From contig BPGE01000001.1 in the NCBI GenBank assembly GCA_026002875.1, positions 62,001 through 126,000 of the forward strand: a DNA stretch of 64,000 bases, written 5' to 3'. A model generated the notes under the pieces. The model was given only the letters and a program-made list of their open reading frames with translations. It had not been told where the DNA came from and did no database searches. This stretch comes from Bryobacteraceae bacterium. GTDB lineage: Bacteria; Acidobacteriota; Terriglobia; Bryobacterales; Bryobacteraceae. A program made the translations under genes and the position numbers. Shown piece by piece: positions 16,965-27,345 of this stretch; position 1 is the first letter of the stretch; every line of letters begins with the position of its first letter.

Positions 16965-19900
16965 TCAAAGGGGCTGTGCGGTCGTGATCTCGTACCACGG
17001 CGTCTCTGCGCTCAGGCGGAAACGATGTCCCTGCGGCGTCCTCTCCACCGGGAGCGGCGCCATGCGTTTGCCGGCGCTGTCCAGCGGGTACACCGAAATG
17101 GCGCGGAACTTCGATTTCAGGGTCACTGTGGCGCCGACGTGCTCCATCACGACCGGTCCCGTCACGGAATAGGGCGATGACGGCCGGTCCGGGTTCACCG
17201 GCGCCAGGGTGAACCACGAGGGATCCTTCCGGTACGGGATCAATTTCTGTTGCTCGCCCAGCGTAAACCCCGGATTGGTGAGCAGCATCCGCGCCGAAGT
17301 TTCCAGCGGTTTTCCGTCCAGCGCCGTCAGGAGGATCGAGGCGAAGCCGCGGTCGGCTGAGGAAAGCGCCACCGTCATGGGGCCGGCGCTGGCCGGTTGT
17401 TCCAGAACGAAGCCGAAGACACCGGCCGCCTGCTCGGCGTGAATCAGGAAGATCTGGCGGAGCGGATCGTAGGAGATGTCGCCGTTTTCGGCCCGGTAGG
17501 GAGGCTGGGTTTTTTCAGGCCGGGGAGCGGTCTCCACGGTGGGGTCAACGGCCACGCGGCGCTGGAACGCGAGGTTCGGGTCGATGCCGAGATTTTCGAA
17601 AAACGCGGCCAGGCGGAACTGCATGCGCTCCGCCGTGGCCTTCTCGCGCAGCGAGCGGGGCAACGGAATGACATGCTCGCGCTCGGCCGGACGGACCAGC
17701 CCCTTGCGGAACAGGTAGCCTGCCTGTCCGAAGGCCGCGAGCTTCGTGAAATCCCCGTTGAGGTCGAACGCGGAGGGCGCATTGCGGCCCCAGTTGCGGC
17801 CGTGCTCGTAGGCAAAGTGCATCACGCCGTCCCAATCCTGGAAAGACGCGAAGGCGGCGAAGGTGGGGTCGATCTCGGCAGCCTGCCGGTTCGGGTAGGG
17901 CTGGTTGAATTCGCTCACCGTGTACGGCTTGTTGGCCTGCCGCGCGAAGGCCTTGTGCAGGTACTGCAGGTAACCGGAGCCAGCACCCGAGGTGTCGCGG
18001 ATGCGCCAGTCGGACGAGTCCCAGGGGCGGTTCGGGAAATTGTAGTGGTCGATGTAAAAGTGATCGTCGATGTAGTCGAGCCCGGCGTGCGTGTCGAAAT
18101 TCAGGGGGCCGCCGAATTCGACCTGCGTGCCGGTGACGGGGACGGACGGGCCGAGCCGCTCCCAGACGACGGCGGCGATGCGGTCCAGGTACGCCTTGTC
18201 CCGCGCGATCACTTCTTCGAGCGCGGCCTCGGGCCAGTATTTCCTGAGCGCGCCGGTCTGGAACGAGTACAGCAGCGAGCTTTCGTTGTTGATCTCGACC
18301 ATTGCCAGGACGGGGTCGTCCTTCAGGCGCAGGGCGTCGATGATTTTCCGGGCGAACTCGCACTGGAGCTCCACCATCCGGTCATCGAGGATGTGGAGGG
18401 GCTTCGACTGGTTCGGGACGGGGAAATCGAACGGGCCGACGGGATCGATGCCCGGACGGAACGTGTAGCCGACGTGCAGATTGAGGTTGACGTAGATGCC
18501 CTCTTCGCGGAAGGCGTCGAGCAGGATGCGAAGCCGGTCCACGGCGACGGGGTTGAGCGTGGGATAGGGATCTGTGGTGAGGATGGAGCGGGCGTTGGAA
18601 GGATCGGAGTCCGGGCTCGTGTCCATGTGATGAAGGCGGACCAGGTTAACGCCGAGGCGGCGCAGACGTTTGGCGATGCGCGCGGCGTCGGCGGGTTCGG
18701 GGAAGTTGGCGCCGAATGCGAGATTCACGCCCCAGAAACGGACGCGGCGGCCCAGAGCGTCCACGAAGCGGCCGTCCCGCACAGTGATGCGGTGATCGGG
18801 AGTCAGCGGCTGGTTCAGGAACGAGAAATCGACCGGACCGATGAGGTTGTCCTGATCGATGGCGACGCGGAACATGCGCGGTTCGGGCTCGGGGAAGAGG
18901 ACGCGCTGGAGAAATGCCAGCACATCGGCCGCCTCGTCGATGATTTTCGAGGTGGGCTTGCCGGCGCCGTGGCCGGCGGCGGTCTCGATGCGGATGAGGA
19001 TGGGCGCGTCTCCGCCCTGCGCTTCCTGGAGCGTGGCGGCGTATTTGAAGGAGTGCGCCGGGACGACGCGGTCGTCATGGTCCGCGGTGAGGACCAGCGT
19101 GGCCGGATACGCCGCGCCCGGCCGGATGTTGTGCAGCGGCGAGTAGCGGTAGAGGACCTGGAATTCCTCCGGGTCTTTCGGCGAGCCGTACTCGCTGGCC
19201 CACGCGTGGCCGATGGTGAAGCGGTCGAACCGCAGCATGTCCATGACGCCCACCGCCGGGAGCGCCGCGCCGAACAGGTCCGGCCGCTGGTTGAGCACGG
19301 CGCCGACGAGCAGGCCGCCGTTGGAGCCGCCGCGGATGGCGAGCTTCTTCGCGCTGGTGTACTGGCGGCGGATGAGGTGCTCCGCGGCGGCGATGAAGTC
19401 ATCAAACACGTTCTGCTTGTTCTGTTTCATTCCCGCGCGGTGCCAGTCTTCGCCGTACTCTCCGCCGCCGCGCAGATTGGCCGAGGCGTAGACGCCGCCG
19501 CGCTCGAGCCATGCCAGCGTCGACACGCTGAATGAAGGAGTGACGGAGATGTTGAAGCCGCCGTAGCCGTACAGGATGGCGGGGTGCGAGCCGTCGAGTT
19601 TCAGCCCCTTGCGGGCGGTGATGTACAGCGGCACGCGCGTGCCGTCTTTGCTGACGGCGAACTCCTGCCGCGTTTCGTACTTCGAGGGGTCGAATGGCAG
19701 CTTCAGCGGGAACAGCGGGCTGCAGGCTCCCTCCGCGCAGCGGAAGAGCGTCTCGGGCGTCATGAAGTTCGAGACGGAGAAGACGGTGGAGGAGTCTTCC
19801 GCCAGCGTGAGGGAAGAGTTCTGCGCCAGAGGAACGGTGCGCGGCGGACCGCCGGAGAGCGAAGCGATCTTGACGAGCCCGGAGACGTCATGCATGTAGT

Positions 19901-20969
19901 TCAGGACAAGCTGGTCGCCGGCGAGGCGCGCCTGGCGCAGCGTGTCTTCCGCCTCAGGAACCACTGTCCTCCAGTTTGCGGGCGCGGGGTTTGCGAGGTC
20001 GATCTCGATGATGCGGTAGCGCGGGGCGCCGTCGTTGGTGAGCAGCAGAATGCGCGAGCCGCGGCTCCCGACATAGCGGTAGGAGTAGCGGAACTCCCCG
20101 ATGACGGGCTTCGGGGCGCGCTCGGGCGACTGGAGGTCGATGAAGTGAATCAGCCGTTCAATGGCCGTGCTGCCTGCGGTTTCGAGGATGAGGTAGCGCC
20201 CGTCCGCGGTGAGGTGGGGAGTGAACATGTAGCGCGGATGGTCCGGAGTGCGGTAGGAGACCGTGTCCTCCGATTGGGGCGTGCCGATGCGGTGATAGCA
20301 GAGCGTGAAATTCTCGTTGACCGCCTGCAGCGCCGCGCCCGGCTGGGGTTCCGGGTAACGGCCATACCAGAAGCCTTCTCCTCTGGCGTCCCATTCCGCA
20401 TGGCTGAATTTGGACCACTCGAGCATGTCCGGCAGATCCTTCGCCGTGGCTACATCGCGGACGCGCCAGGTGACCCAGTCCGAACCGGAGCGGGAAACGG
20501 CGTAGGCGAGCAGGCGGCCATCGCGCGAGATCGAGAACGTGTTGACGGAAGCCGTGCCGTCGGGCGAAAGCGTGTTGGCGTCCAGCAGCACGCGGTCTTT
20601 GCCGGCTTCGCGCACGTAGAGCACCGGCTGGTTCTGGAGCCCCGACTGCCGCAGGAAGAATGTGCGCGGACCGCGGACGAAATACCCTGCAACAGCACTG
20701 CCGGCGCGGCTCACCGTGGGATAGCGGTCGTACTGATAGAGCTTTTCGAGCAGCGCACGGATGGCGGGGCGCTGCGGAATGCGCGCGAGAAACGCCTGCG
20801 TGCGCGCATTCTGCGCCTGGATCCAGGCGCGCGTTTCGGCGGAGTCCGGATCTTCGAGCCAGCGGAAGTTCTCCGTGACGGAGACGCCATGAAACACCTC
20901 TGTCGAAGGCCTGGGCGTGTTCTGCGCCAGGAGCGGCAGGCAGCCGAGAATCCAGACAAGCTTGCGCAT
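16965..20969 (-). CDS. Secreted fusion: prolyl oligopeptidase (S9A) plus clan GH-A glycoside hydrolase
   Basis: One uninterrupted frame of 1334 residues. A short Sec signal ([16 protein letters not shown]) leads into a full prolyl oligopeptidase: beta-propeller to about 430, then the alpha/beta hydrolase with Ser549 (RGGSNGG), Asp in ADHDDRVVP (629-637) and His667 (GHGAGKP). That domain ends near residue 692. From about 699 a cellulase-like TIM barrel begins ([20 protein letters not shown]). Its acid/base is Glu896 (EINNES) and its nucleophile candidate Glu1020 (TVSEFNQP). A beta-rich tail follows. The normal S9A length is about 700, so this is a true two-enzyme chain or an unusual fusion in the assembly. 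ATG 20969 begins the signal peptide. Confidence 0.85.
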   Translation of the reverse strand: MRKLVWILGCLPLLAQNTPRPSTEVFHGVSVTENFRWLEDPDSAETRAWIQAQNARTQAFLARIPQRPAIRALLEKLYQYDRYPTVSRAGSAVAGYFVRGPRTFFLRQSGLQNQPVLYVREAGKDRVLLDANTLSPDGTASVNTFSISRDGRLLAYAVSRSGSDWVTWRVRDVATAKDLPDMLEWSKFSHAEWDARGEGFWYGRYPEPQPGAALQAVNENFTLCYHRIGTPQSEDTVSYRTPDHPRYMFTPHLTADGRYLILETAGSTAIERLIHFIDLQSPERAPKPVIGEFRYSYRYVGSRGSRILLLTNDGAPRYRIIEIDLANPAPANWRTVVPEAEDTLRQARLAGDQLVLNYMHDVSGLVKIASLSGGPPRTVPLAQNSSLTLAEDSSTVFSVSNFMTPETLFRCAEGACSPLFPLKLPFDPSKYETRQEFAVSKDGTRVPLYITARKGLKLDGSHPAILYGYGGFNISVTPSFSVSTLAWLERGGVYASANLRGGGEYGEDWHRAGMKQNKQNVFDDFIAAAEHLIRRQYTSAKKLAIRGGSNGGLLVGAVLNQRPDLFGAALPAVGVMDMLRFDRFTIGHAWASEYGSPKDPEEFQVLYRYSPLHNIRPGAAYPATLVLTADHDDRVVPAHSFKYAATLQEAQGGDAPILIRIETAAGHGAGKPTSKIIDEAADVLAFLQRVLFPEPEPRMFRVAIDQDNLIGPVDFSFLNQPLTPDHRITVRDGRFVDALGRRVRFWGVNLAFGANFPEPADAARIAKRLRRLGVNLVRLHHMDTSPDSDPSNARSILTTDPYPTLNPVAVDRLRILLDAFREEGIYVNLNLHVGYTFRPGIDPVGPFDFPVPNQSKPLHILDDRMVELQCEFARKIIDALRLKDDPVLAMVEINNESSLLYSFQTGALRKYWPEAALEEVIARDKAYLDRIAAVVWERLGPSVPVTGTQVEFGGPLNFDTHAGLDYIDDHFYIDHYNFPNRPWDSSDWRIRDTSGAGSGYLQYLHKAFARQANKPYTVSEFNQPYPNRQAAEIDPTFAAFASFQDWDGVMHFAYEHGRNWGRNAPSAFDLNGDFTKLAAFGQAGYLFRKGLVRPAEREHVIPLPRSLREKATAERMQFRLAAFFENLGIDPNLAFQRRVAVDPTVETAPRPEKTQPPYRAENGDISYDPLRQIFLIHAEQAAGVFGFVLEQPASAGPMTVALSSADRGFASILLTALDGKPLETSARMLLTNPGFTLGEQQKLIPYRKDPSWFTLAPVNPDRPSSPYSVTGPVVMEHVGATVTLKSKFRAISVYPLDSAGKRMAPLPVERTPQGHRFRLSAETPWYEITTAQPL

Positions 20970-20975
20970 GGCTCG

Positions 20976-20981
20976 ATCATA
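20976..20981 (-). promoter_or_regulatory. Start-proximal TATGAT element of the peptidase-glycosidase gene
   Basis: TATGAT on the minus strand ends 6 bases before the ATG at 20969, so transcription would begin at or next to the start codon. No Shine-Dalgarno sequence lies in between, and no good -35 hexamer is visible. Confidence 0.45.
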
Positions 20982-21039
20982 ACGCCCGGCCCGGCAGGCG
21001 GGTCCGGGGTCGCCTACCATGGAGGTTTCAGGTGGCCTC

Positions 21040-22077
21040 ATGCTCGATCTGCGCACGCACCCGCACCGCCGCTACAATCCGCTCACGGGCGAGTGGCTTC
21101 TGGTAAGCCCGCACCGCACGCAGCGTCCCTGGCAGGGGCAGGTGGAGAAGCTGCCGCCGGAGACGCGGCCCGCCTACGATCCTGCATGCTATCTCTGCCC
21201 GGGCAATGCACGGGCCGGAGGACACCGCAACCCGCAGTACGAAAAAACATTCGTTTTCACAAATGATTTTTCGGCCCTGCTTGCGGAATCACCGGAGGGA
21301 GATGCTTCCGCCCATGGACTGTTGCGCGCCGAGGGGGTCCGCGGCGTCTGCCGGGTCATCTGCTTCTCTCCGCGCCACGATCTGACGGTGGCGGAGATGG
21401 AGACGGCGGACGTTGCCGCCGTGGTGGAGACGTGGGTGGAGGAGTTCGAATCGCTGATGCGCGAGCCGTTCATCCGCTACGTGCAGATCTTCGAGAACCG
21501 CGGCGAGATGATGGGCTGCTCGAATCCGCATCCGCACTGTCAGATCTGGGCCAGCAGCGTCGTGCCGGATGAAGTGGCGCGGGAAGAGGCCATGCAGACG
21601 GAGTACTGGCGCGCGCACGGCCGGACGCTGCTCGGAGATTATCTGGAGCTTGAGATCGGGCTGGGCGAGAGGATCGTGTGCATGAACGACCATTTCGCCG
21701 CGCTCGTGCCATGGTGGGCTGTGTGGCCGTTCGAGACGATGATCGTCAGCCGCCGGGCGGCGACGGGGATCGACGAGCTGTCGGGCGAAGAGCGCGCCGG
21801 GCTGGCGGACATCCTCAAGCGGATCACGACCCGCTACGACAACCTGTTCGAGATTTCGTTCCCCTACTCGTTCGGCTTCCATCAGCGCACGGCGGGAGAG
21901 CGCAACCCGGCATGGCATCTGCACGCGCATTTCTTTCCGCCGCTGCTTCGTTCGGCGACGGTGAGGAAGTTTCTGGTCGGCTACGAAATGCTGGCCATGC
22001 CGCAGCGGGACATCACGGCGGAGGCGGCGGCGGCGCGGCTGCGCGAACAGAGCGAAGTGCACTACCGGAAGCGCTGA
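21040..22077 (+). CDS. galT: Galactose-1-phosphate uridylyltransferase
   Basis: The 345-residue enzyme exchanges UMP between UDP-glucose and galactose-1-phosphate in the Leloir pathway. It has the opening [21 protein letters not shown], a zinc-type CYLC pair, the catalytic [14 protein letters not shown] with the nucleophilic His in His-Pro-His, and a late [16 protein letters not shown] 21040 is preceded at short spacing by GGTGG. An in-frame ATG at 21019 would add 7 residues. It is divergent from the fusion gene, about 70 bases apart. No galK or galE lies nearby. Confidence 0.93.
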   Translation: MLDLRTHPHRRYNPLTGEWLLVSPHRTQRPWQGQVEKLPPETRPAYDPACYLCPGNARAGGHRNPQYEKTFVFTNDFSALLAESPEGDASAHGLLRAEGVRGVCRVICFSPRHDLTVAEMETADVAAVVETWVEEFESLMREPFIRYVQIFENRGEMMGCSNPHPHCQIWASSVVPDEVAREEAMQTEYWRAHGRTLLGDYLELEIGLGERIVCMNDHFAALVPWWAVWPFETMIVSRRAATGIDELSGEERAGLADILKRITTRYDNLFEISFPYSFGFHQRTAGERNPAWHLHAHFFPPLLRSATVRKFLVGYEMLAMPQRDITAEAAAARLREQSEVHYRKR

Positions 22078-22106
22078 CCGGCAGTGAAGCCGGCTTTCCG
22101 CTGAAC

Positions 22107-22112
22107 TAGGCT
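22107..22112 (+). promoter_or_regulatory. Start-proximal TAGGCT element of the dehydratase gene
   Basis: TAGGCT lies 6 bases before the ATG at 22119, with GGGAGC in between. It shares the wider string TAG-x-CTGGG with the elements at 23653 and 25494. The intervening GGGAG could also act as a ribosome-binding site. Confidence 0.4.
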
Positions 22113-22118
22113 GGGAGC

Positions 22119-23633
22119 ATGGACGGGGCGCTCCTGATCCGCGTGGACGAGCGGGACAACGTGGCGATTGTTGCAGCGGAATCCGGACTCGCCGCGGGCG
22201 CGACAGCCAATGGAGTGAAATTGCGCGAGTCCGTGCCCGCGGGGCACAAGGTGGCGCTGGCGCGCATTCCGCGCGGCGGGGACGTGATCCGCTACGGCGC
22301 CGTGATCGGGCGGGCCGCCGGGGAGATCGAAGCGGGCGCGTGGGTCAGGGAAGATCTGCTCGAGCTGCCGGCGCCGCCGCCGCTGGAATCGCTACGCGCT
22401 CCCGACCGTCCGCCGCCGCGCGGCGAACCGCTGGACGGATTCGGCTTCCAGGGCTACCGCAATGCGGATGGAACGGCGGGCACGCGGAACGTGCTCGGAC
22501 TGACAACGACGGTGCAGTGCGTCGCGGGCGTGGTGGAGCACGCGGTGGAGCGCATCCGGCGCGAGCTGCTGCCGCTGTACAGGAACGTGGACGGCGTAGT
22601 GGCGCTGACGCACAACTTCGGCTGCGGCGTGGCGATCGACGCTCCGGGGGCGGAGATTCCGATCCGCACCGTGCGCAACCTGGCGCTGAATCCGAACCTT
22701 GGCGGCGAAGTGATGGTGGTGAGCCTCGGCTGCGAGAAGATGCAGCCGGCGCGGCTCGGATTGCAGTGCGAAGAGCCTTTCCTGGTGCGGCTGCAGGATC
22801 CGGAACACGGTTCGTTCGAGTCGATGGTGGCGCGGATTCTGGAGCTCGCAGAGAAGCGGCTCGAGCGTCTGAACGCGCGGCAGCGCGAATGGCTTCCGGC
22901 ATCGGATCTTGTCGTCGGAGTGCAGTGCGGCGGCAGCGACGCATTCAGCGGCGTGACGGCGAATCCGGCGGTGGGCGTGGCGGCGGATCTGCTGGTGCGC
23001 ACGGGCGCGACGGTGATCTTCAGCGAGATGACGGAAGTGCGGGACGCGGCGCATCTGCTGGCGGCGCGCGCGGCCTCCGCGGAGGTGGTGGAGGATCTGA
23101 AGCGGGAGTTCGCGTGGTACGACGCCTATCTGGCGCGCGGCGGCGCTGACCGCAGCGCGAACCCCACGCCGGGCAACAAGCGGGGCGGGCTGGCGAACGT
23201 GGTGGAGAAGTCGCTGGGCTCGGTGGCGAAATCCGGTTCGATGCCGCTTGCAGGAGTGGTTCCTCCGGGCGAACGGGCGCAGCGCAAGGGGCTTCTGTTT
23301 CTCGCCGGACCGGCGAGCGATTTCATCTGCGGGACGCTGGAGCTGGCGGCGGGCATGAACGTCCACGTGTTTACGACGGGCGAGGGCACGCCGTACGGGC
23401 TGGCAATGTGCCCTGTGATCAAGGTCAGCACGCGGACGGCGCTGGCGCGGCGGTGGCCGGATCTGATCGATTTCGACGCCGGGCGCATCGCGTCGGGCGC
23501 TCTGACTCTGGAACAGGCTGGATGGGAAATGTTCCGGCTGGTTCTGGATGTCGCTTCGGGACGGAAGACGTGGACAGAGCGGCACGGGCTGGCCAATGGC
23601 CTGACGTTGTTCAACCCGGCGCCAGTGACCTGA
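22119..23633 (+). CDS. uxaA: UxaA/GarD family sugar-acid dehydratase
   Basis: The 504-residue protein combines an N-terminal SAF domain (about 1-95) with the C-terminal altronate/galactarate dehydratase domain ([63 protein letters not shown]). It dehydrates D-altronate, or alternatively galactarate, to a 2-keto-3-deoxy acid on the hexuronate or sugar-acid route. E. coli UxaA is of similar length (about 495). Altronate is favoured by overall resemblance, but the two substrates cannot be separated by eye. A GntP-type permease two genes downstream fits sugar-acid uptake. Confidence 0.9.
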   Translation: MDGALLIRVDERDNVAIVAAESGLAAGATANGVKLRESVPAGHKVALARIPRGGDVIRYGAVIGRAAGEIEAGAWVREDLLELPAPPPLESLRAPDRPPPRGEPLDGFGFQGYRNADGTAGTRNVLGLTTTVQCVAGVVEHAVERIRRELLPLYRNVDGVVALTHNFGCGVAIDAPGAEIPIRTVRNLALNPNLGGEVMVVSLGCEKMQPARLGLQCEEPFLVRLQDPEHGSFESMVARILELAEKRLERLNARQREWLPASDLVVGVQCGGSDAFSGVTANPAVGVAADLLVRTGATVIFSEMTEVRDAAHLLAARAASAEVVEDLKREFAWYDAYLARGGADRSANPTPGNKRGGLANVVEKSLGSVAKSGSMPLAGVVPPGERAQRKGLLFLAGPASDFICGTLELAAGMNVHVFTTGEGTPYGLAMCPVIKVSTRTALARRWPDLIDFDAGRIASGALTLEQAGWEMFRLVLDVASGRKTWTERHGLANGLTLFNPAPVT

Positions 23634-23652
23634 ACGGGCGTGCCGGTTGCGC

Positions 23653-23658
23653 TAGTCT
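23653..23658 (+). promoter_or_regulatory. Start-proximal TAGTCT element of the small membrane protein gene
   Basis: TAGTCT lies 7 bases before the ATG at 23666, and GGGCTGC between them is a poor ribosome-binding site. The flanking CTAG-x-CTGGG closely resembles the element before the upstream gene. Confidence 0.4.
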
Positions 23659-23665
23659 GGGCTGC

Positions 23666-24118
23666 ATGCCATCGATCGAGAGGAGGCTGCTGGGGCCGGC
23701 GCGGCTGATGACCGCGTGGTTCGTGCTGTGGGCGGGGTTCTGGGGGGCGTTCTTCGTGATGATCGGAATGGCGGATCCCGGCAGCATCGATCCTGGCGAA
23801 CCGAAGGCGATCGCGCGGATCTTCACATGGCTGGGGCTGGCGTCGGGGGTGATTTACGGATGCCTGGCGAACCTGACGGCGGGACGCGGGATTTCGATCG
23901 CGCGCTGCGCGTTGTGGGGCGCTGTGGCGGCGGCTCTGCCTCCCGTCATGCTGGCGAAGTTCAATCAGCTTCTGGTGATGGCGCCCGTGGGCGCAGCCAT
24001 CGGCGGCGCACTGGCGTTCGCGGGCAGCCGGGCGGGCGCGCTGGAGCATGACGGCGGCGCGTGGCTGGCGGCGGCGCGGTTCGTGCAACGGGGATTCACG
24101 GGCAATTCGGACGCCTGA
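23666..24118 (+). CDS. Small four-helix membrane protein, function unknown
   Basis: The 150-residue protein has four predicted membrane segments at about 14-34, 50-71, 75-96 and 100-122, and a polar C-terminus. No family is recognised. It sits between the sugar-acid dehydratase and a GntP permease on the same strand, with 32- and 40-base gaps, so it may be an accessory of that transport and catabolic set. The start is the first ATG after the upstream stop. The longer frame that begins inside uxaA would add about 86 residues of non-protein-like sequence and is rejected. Confidence 0.7.
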   Translation: MPSIERRLLGPARLMTAWFVLWAGFWGAFFVMIGMADPGSIDPGEPKAIARIFTWLGLASGVIYGCLANLTAGRGISIARCALWGAVAAALPPVMLAKFNQLLVMAPVGAAIGGALAFAGSRAGALEHDGGAWLAAARFVQRGFTGNSDA

Positions 24119-24143
24119 AAGCGCGGGTTGCTGCGGGCTGAGA

Positions 24144-24149
24144 TAGAAT
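24144..24149 (+). promoter_or_regulatory. Start-proximal TAGAAT element of the GntP gene
   Basis: TAGAAT, one base from TATAAT, lies 9 bases before the ATG at 24159. No convincing -35 sits 16-18 bases upstream. The intervening ACGGGGCC gives only a weak ribosome-binding site. Confidence 0.45.
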
Positions 24150-24158
24150 AACGGGGCC

Positions 24159-25496
24159 ATGGTCGAGGGCCCTGCGCTGCTCGTGCTCACGCTCGGCGCG
24201 GTGGTCCTGCTGCTGTTGCTGATCCTCGTTCTCAAGCTCCACGCGTTCTTCTCGCTCCTGCTCGTCAGCATGGTCCTCGGCCTTGGCTCGGGCATGGCGC
24301 CGTTGCGCGTGCTGAAGTCCATGCAGACGGGTTTCGGCGACGCGCTCGGCTTCATTGCGGTGGTGGTTGCGCTGGGATCCGTGATCGGGCGGATGCTGGA
24401 GCATTCCGGGGGCGGGCGCGCACTGGCGGACTGGCTGCTGGCGAAAACAGGGCCGAAGCACGCCGTGTGGGCGGTCTTCTTTGCGGCGTTTCTGATCGGG
24501 CTGCCGATCTTTTTCGAGGTTGGCTTCATTATTCTGATCCCGCTGGTCTACAGCCTGACGCGCGAATCGGGCAGGAGCCTGCTGTATTTCGGCCTGCCGG
24601 CGGCCGCAGCGCTGACCGTGACGCACGCGATGGTGCCGCCGCATCCGGCGCCCGCGGCGGCGGCGCAGCTGCTGGGAGCGGACATGGGGAAAGCCATTCT
24701 GTATGGCGCGGCGCTTTCCGTTCCGATGGCGCTGATCGGAGGCATGGGGTACGGGCTGTGGATCGCGGGGCGCATGCACGTGCCGGTTCCTGATTCCGCG
24801 CCCGTGGCAGCGCCTGCACAGCGGGGTTCGAACAGCGCCCCGCATCCGATGCTGGTGGCTCTGGTGCTGGTGCTGCCCGTGATCCTGATCTTTGCGGCGA
24901 GTGTCGCCGAGATGACGCAGGCAGCGGGGCTGGCCGCTTTTCAATTTCTCGGACACCCGTTCACGGCGCTGATGATCGCGGCGCTGGCGGCCATGGCGTG
25001 GTTCGGATTGCGGCGCGGACTGAACCGCGATGGCGTGCTGAAGCTGGCGGAGGAGGCGCTGAAGCCGCTGGGAAGCCTGCTGGCGATCATCGGCGGCGGC
25101 GGCGCATTCAAGCAGATCATCATGGACAGCGGCGCGGGGGCTTACGGCGGGCGGCTGCTGGCGGAGAGCGCGGTGTCGCCGCTGATCGTGGCGTACCTTG
25201 TGGCGTTCGGGCTGCGGGTGGCGCAGGGTTCGGCGACGGTGGCCATCATCACGGCAGGCGGAATTGTCGCGCCTCTCTTCAAAGGGCTGCCGGGCCATTC
25301 GCCCGAAATCCTGCTGCTGGCGCTGTGCGCGGGAGGCACGGCTCTGTCGCACGTCAACGATGCCGGGTTCTGGCTGGTGAACCAGTGCTTCGGACTCAGC
25401 GTGCCGGACACGCTGCGCAGCTGGACGGTGATGAAGGTGATCACTTCCGCCGTCGGCATCGCCTGCGTGCTTCTCGTCCATCGCCTGCTCGGATAG
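24159..25496 (+). CDS. gntP: GntP family gluconate/sugar-acid proton symporter
   Basis: The 445-residue protein has 11-12 hydrophobic segments and family landmarks: LKLHAFFSLLLVSMVLGL near the N-terminus, IGRMLEHSGGGRALADWLL, VPPHPAPAAAAQLLGADMGK, and a late GTALSHVNDAGFWLVNQCFG. GntP permeases import gluconate and related acids with protons through the cytoplasmic membrane. Placed beside a UxaA/GarD dehydratase, it may carry altronate, galactarate or another aldonate. The gene name is used at family level. Confidence 0.88.
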   Translation: MVEGPALLVLTLGAVVLLLLLILVLKLHAFFSLLLVSMVLGLGSGMAPLRVLKSMQTGFGDALGFIAVVVALGSVIGRMLEHSGGGRALADWLLAKTGPKHAVWAVFFAAFLIGLPIFFEVGFIILIPLVYSLTRESGRSLLYFGLPAAAALTVTHAMVPPHPAPAAAAQLLGADMGKAILYGAALSVPMALIGGMGYGLWIAGRMHVPVPDSAPVAAPAQRGSNSAPHPMLVALVLVLPVILIFAASVAEMTQAAGLAAFQFLGHPFTALMIAALAAMAWFGLRRGLNRDGVLKLAEEALKPLGSLLAIIGGGGAFKQIIMDSGAGAYGGRLLAESAVSPLIVAYLVAFGLRVAQGSATVAIITAGGIVAPLFKGLPGHSPEILLLALCAGGTALSHVNDAGFWLVNQCFGLSVPDTLRSWTVMKVITSAVGIACVLLVHRLLG

Positions 25497-25499
25497 ACT
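25494..25499 (+). promoter_or_regulatory. TAGACT element overlapping the gntP stop codon
   Basis: The TAG stop of the permease is also the first half of TAGACTGGG. It lies 19 bases before ATG 25519 and 7 bases before an in-frame TTG at 25507. If it is a -10 element, the TTG would be the natural leaderless start of the M2 peptidase. Confidence 0.35.
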
Positions 25500-25518
25500 G
25501 GGCGGGTTGGAGCCATCC

Positions 25519-27306
25519 ATGAACCGTTCCCTTGTCCTTGCGGCCATTCTCGCGGCCACCGGCTGCCGCACCGCGCCCACCGTGGAGGAGGCGCGCCAGT
25601 TTCTCGAAAGAGCGGAGAGCGAGCTGCTGCAGCTCTCGAACGAGGCATCGCAGGCGGCGTGGGTGCAGTCGACTTACATCACGCTCGACACGGAGGCGCT
25701 GGCGGCGAAGGCCAACGAGCGCCTGATTTCGGCCAGCGTCCGCCTGGCCAAGGAAGCGGCGAAATACGAGAAAGCGTCTCTGCCCGAAGATCTGCAGCGG
25801 AAGCTCAAACTGCTGAAGCTGGCCATCACGCTGCCTGCGCCGTCGGATCCTGCCGAAGCCGCCGAGATGACGAAGCTGGCGGCGGGGCTGGAGTCCGCGT
25901 ACGGCAAGGGCAAATACTGTCCCGGCGGAGACGAGAAGAAGTGCCTGAACATCGATGAAATCACGCGGATCATGGCGACGAGCCGCGATCCGGAACAGCT
26001 GCTGGAAGTGTGGCAGGGCTGGCACTCGATTGCGCCGCCCATGAAGAAGGATTTCGCGCGCGTGGTGGAGATCGCCAACAAAGGCGCGCGCGAGCTGGGG
26101 TTTGCCGACACAGGCGCGCTGTGGCGCAGCGGGTACGACATGCCGCCCGAGGAGTTCTCGCGCGAGCTGGACCGCCTGTGGGAACAGGTGAAGCCGCTGT
26201 ATGAACAGCTCCACGCCTACGTCCGATGGAAGCTGCGCGAGAAGTACGGTGCGTCCGCCGTGCCTGAAAACGGTCCGATTCCGGCGCACCTGCTCGGCAA
26301 CATCTGGGCGCAGCAGTGGGACAACCTGTATCCGGAACTGGCGCCGAAGGGGGCTGATCCGGGCTACGACCTGACTGCAATCCTCAAGCGGCGCAACACG
26401 ACGCCCGTGGACATGGTGAAGTACGGCGAGCGGTTCTTTACGTCGCTCAGCTTCGAGCCGCTGCCGCCGACGTTCTGGGAGCGCTCGATGTTCACGCGCC
26501 CGCGCGACCGCGACGTTGTCTGCCACGCCTCGGCGTGGGACGTGGACAACGTGGACGACCTGCGCATCAAAATGTGCATCGAGATCAACGCCGACGACTT
26601 CAACGTGATCCACCACGAGCTGGGCCACAACTTTTACCAGCGTGCTTACAACCGGCAGCCGTTCCTGTTCCGCGCGGGCGCCAATGACGGCTTCCACGAA
26701 GCCGTGGGCGACACGATCGCGCTGTCGATCACGCCGGAGTATCTCGTGAAGATCGGGCTGCTGGACCGCGCTCCGGACGCGAGCAAGGATCTGGGGCTGC
26801 TGATGGCGCGCGCGCTGGACAAGGTCGCGTTCCTGCCCTTCGGGCTGCTGATCGACCAGTGGCGGTGGAAGGTGTTTTCGGGAGAGGTGAAGCCGGAGCA
26901 GTACAACCGCGCCTGGTGGGAGCTGCGGCGGAAGTATCAGGGCGTGGCTCCGGCGAGTGAACGGGGAGAAGAGTTCTTCGATGCGGGCGCCAAGTACCAC
27001 GTGCCGGCCAACGTGCCCTACACGCGGTATTTCCTGGCGCACATTCTTCAGTTCCAGTTCCACAAGGCGCTGAGCGATGCGGCGGGCTGCACGGGTCCCG
27101 TCCACCGCTGCTCGATTTACGACAACAAAGAAGCCGGGCGACGGCTGAAAGAGATGCTTGAGATGGGCGCGAGCCGTCCGTGGCAGGAAGCGCTCGAGAA
27201 GGTCACCGGCACGCGGCAGATGGACGCGGGGGCGATCCGGGCTTACTTCAAGCCGCTGGAAGACTGGCTGACTGAACAGAACAAGGGCAAGCCGGTGGGC
27301 TGGTAG
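25519..27306 (+). CDS. M2 family (ACE-like) zinc peptidase, lipoprotein
   Basis: The 595-residue protein starts with a lipoprotein signal (MNRSLVLAAILAATGC, lipid on Cys16). The zinc site is His366-Glu367-x-x-His370 (HHELGH), with the third ligand Glu394 in GFHEAVGD, the M2 HEXXH plus HEXXXD arrangement. M2 peptidases are dipeptidyl carboxypeptidases related to angiotensin-converting enzyme, and the length matches a single ACE domain. It probably trims peptides at the outer or periplasmic membrane face. ATG 25519 has GGTTGGAG upstream. TTG 25507 would add four residues. Confidence 0.92.
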   Translation: MNRSLVLAAILAATGCRTAPTVEEARQFLERAESELLQLSNEASQAAWVQSTYITLDTEALAAKANERLISASVRLAKEAAKYEKASLPEDLQRKLKLLKLAITLPAPSDPAEAAEMTKLAAGLESAYGKGKYCPGGDEKKCLNIDEITRIMATSRDPEQLLEVWQGWHSIAPPMKKDFARVVEIANKGARELGFADTGALWRSGYDMPPEEFSRELDRLWEQVKPLYEQLHAYVRWKLREKYGASAVPENGPIPAHLLGNIWAQQWDNLYPELAPKGADPGYDLTAILKRRNTTPVDMVKYGERFFTSLSFEPLPPTFWERSMFTRPRDRDVVCHASAWDVDNVDDLRIKMCIEINADDFNVIHHELGHNFYQRAYNRQPFLFRAGANDGFHEAVGDTIALSITPEYLVKIGLLDRAPDASKDLGLLMARALDKVAFLPFGLLIDQWRWKVFSGEVKPEQYNRAWWELRRKYQGVAPASERGEEFFDAGAKYHVPANVPYTRYFLAHILQFQFHKALSDAAGCTGPVHRCSIYDNKEAGRRLKEMLEMGASRPWQEALEKVTGTRQMDAGAIRAYFKPLEDWLTEQNKGKPVGW

Positions 27307-27323
27307 TCATGCAGCGGCACGCG

Positions 27324-27340
27324 GTGCGATAGAATCGCAC
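27324..27340. promoter_or_regulatory. Palindromic operator over a TAGAAT -10 element
   Basis: GTGCGATAGAATCGCAC has perfect 6-base arms (27324-27329 and 27335-27340) around a loop that contains most of TAGAAT (27330-27335). The -10-like element ends 10 bases before the NIPSNAP ATG at 27346. A repressor dimer bound here would block transcription of the NIPSNAP-sialidase pair. Confidence 0.45.
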
Positions 27341-27345
27341 GCGGC

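Noticed and set aside
23408-23665. Start of the small membrane protein inside the dehydratase gene
   Set aside because: The extra 86 residues are charged and unstructured, and overlap a well-conserved coding frame.
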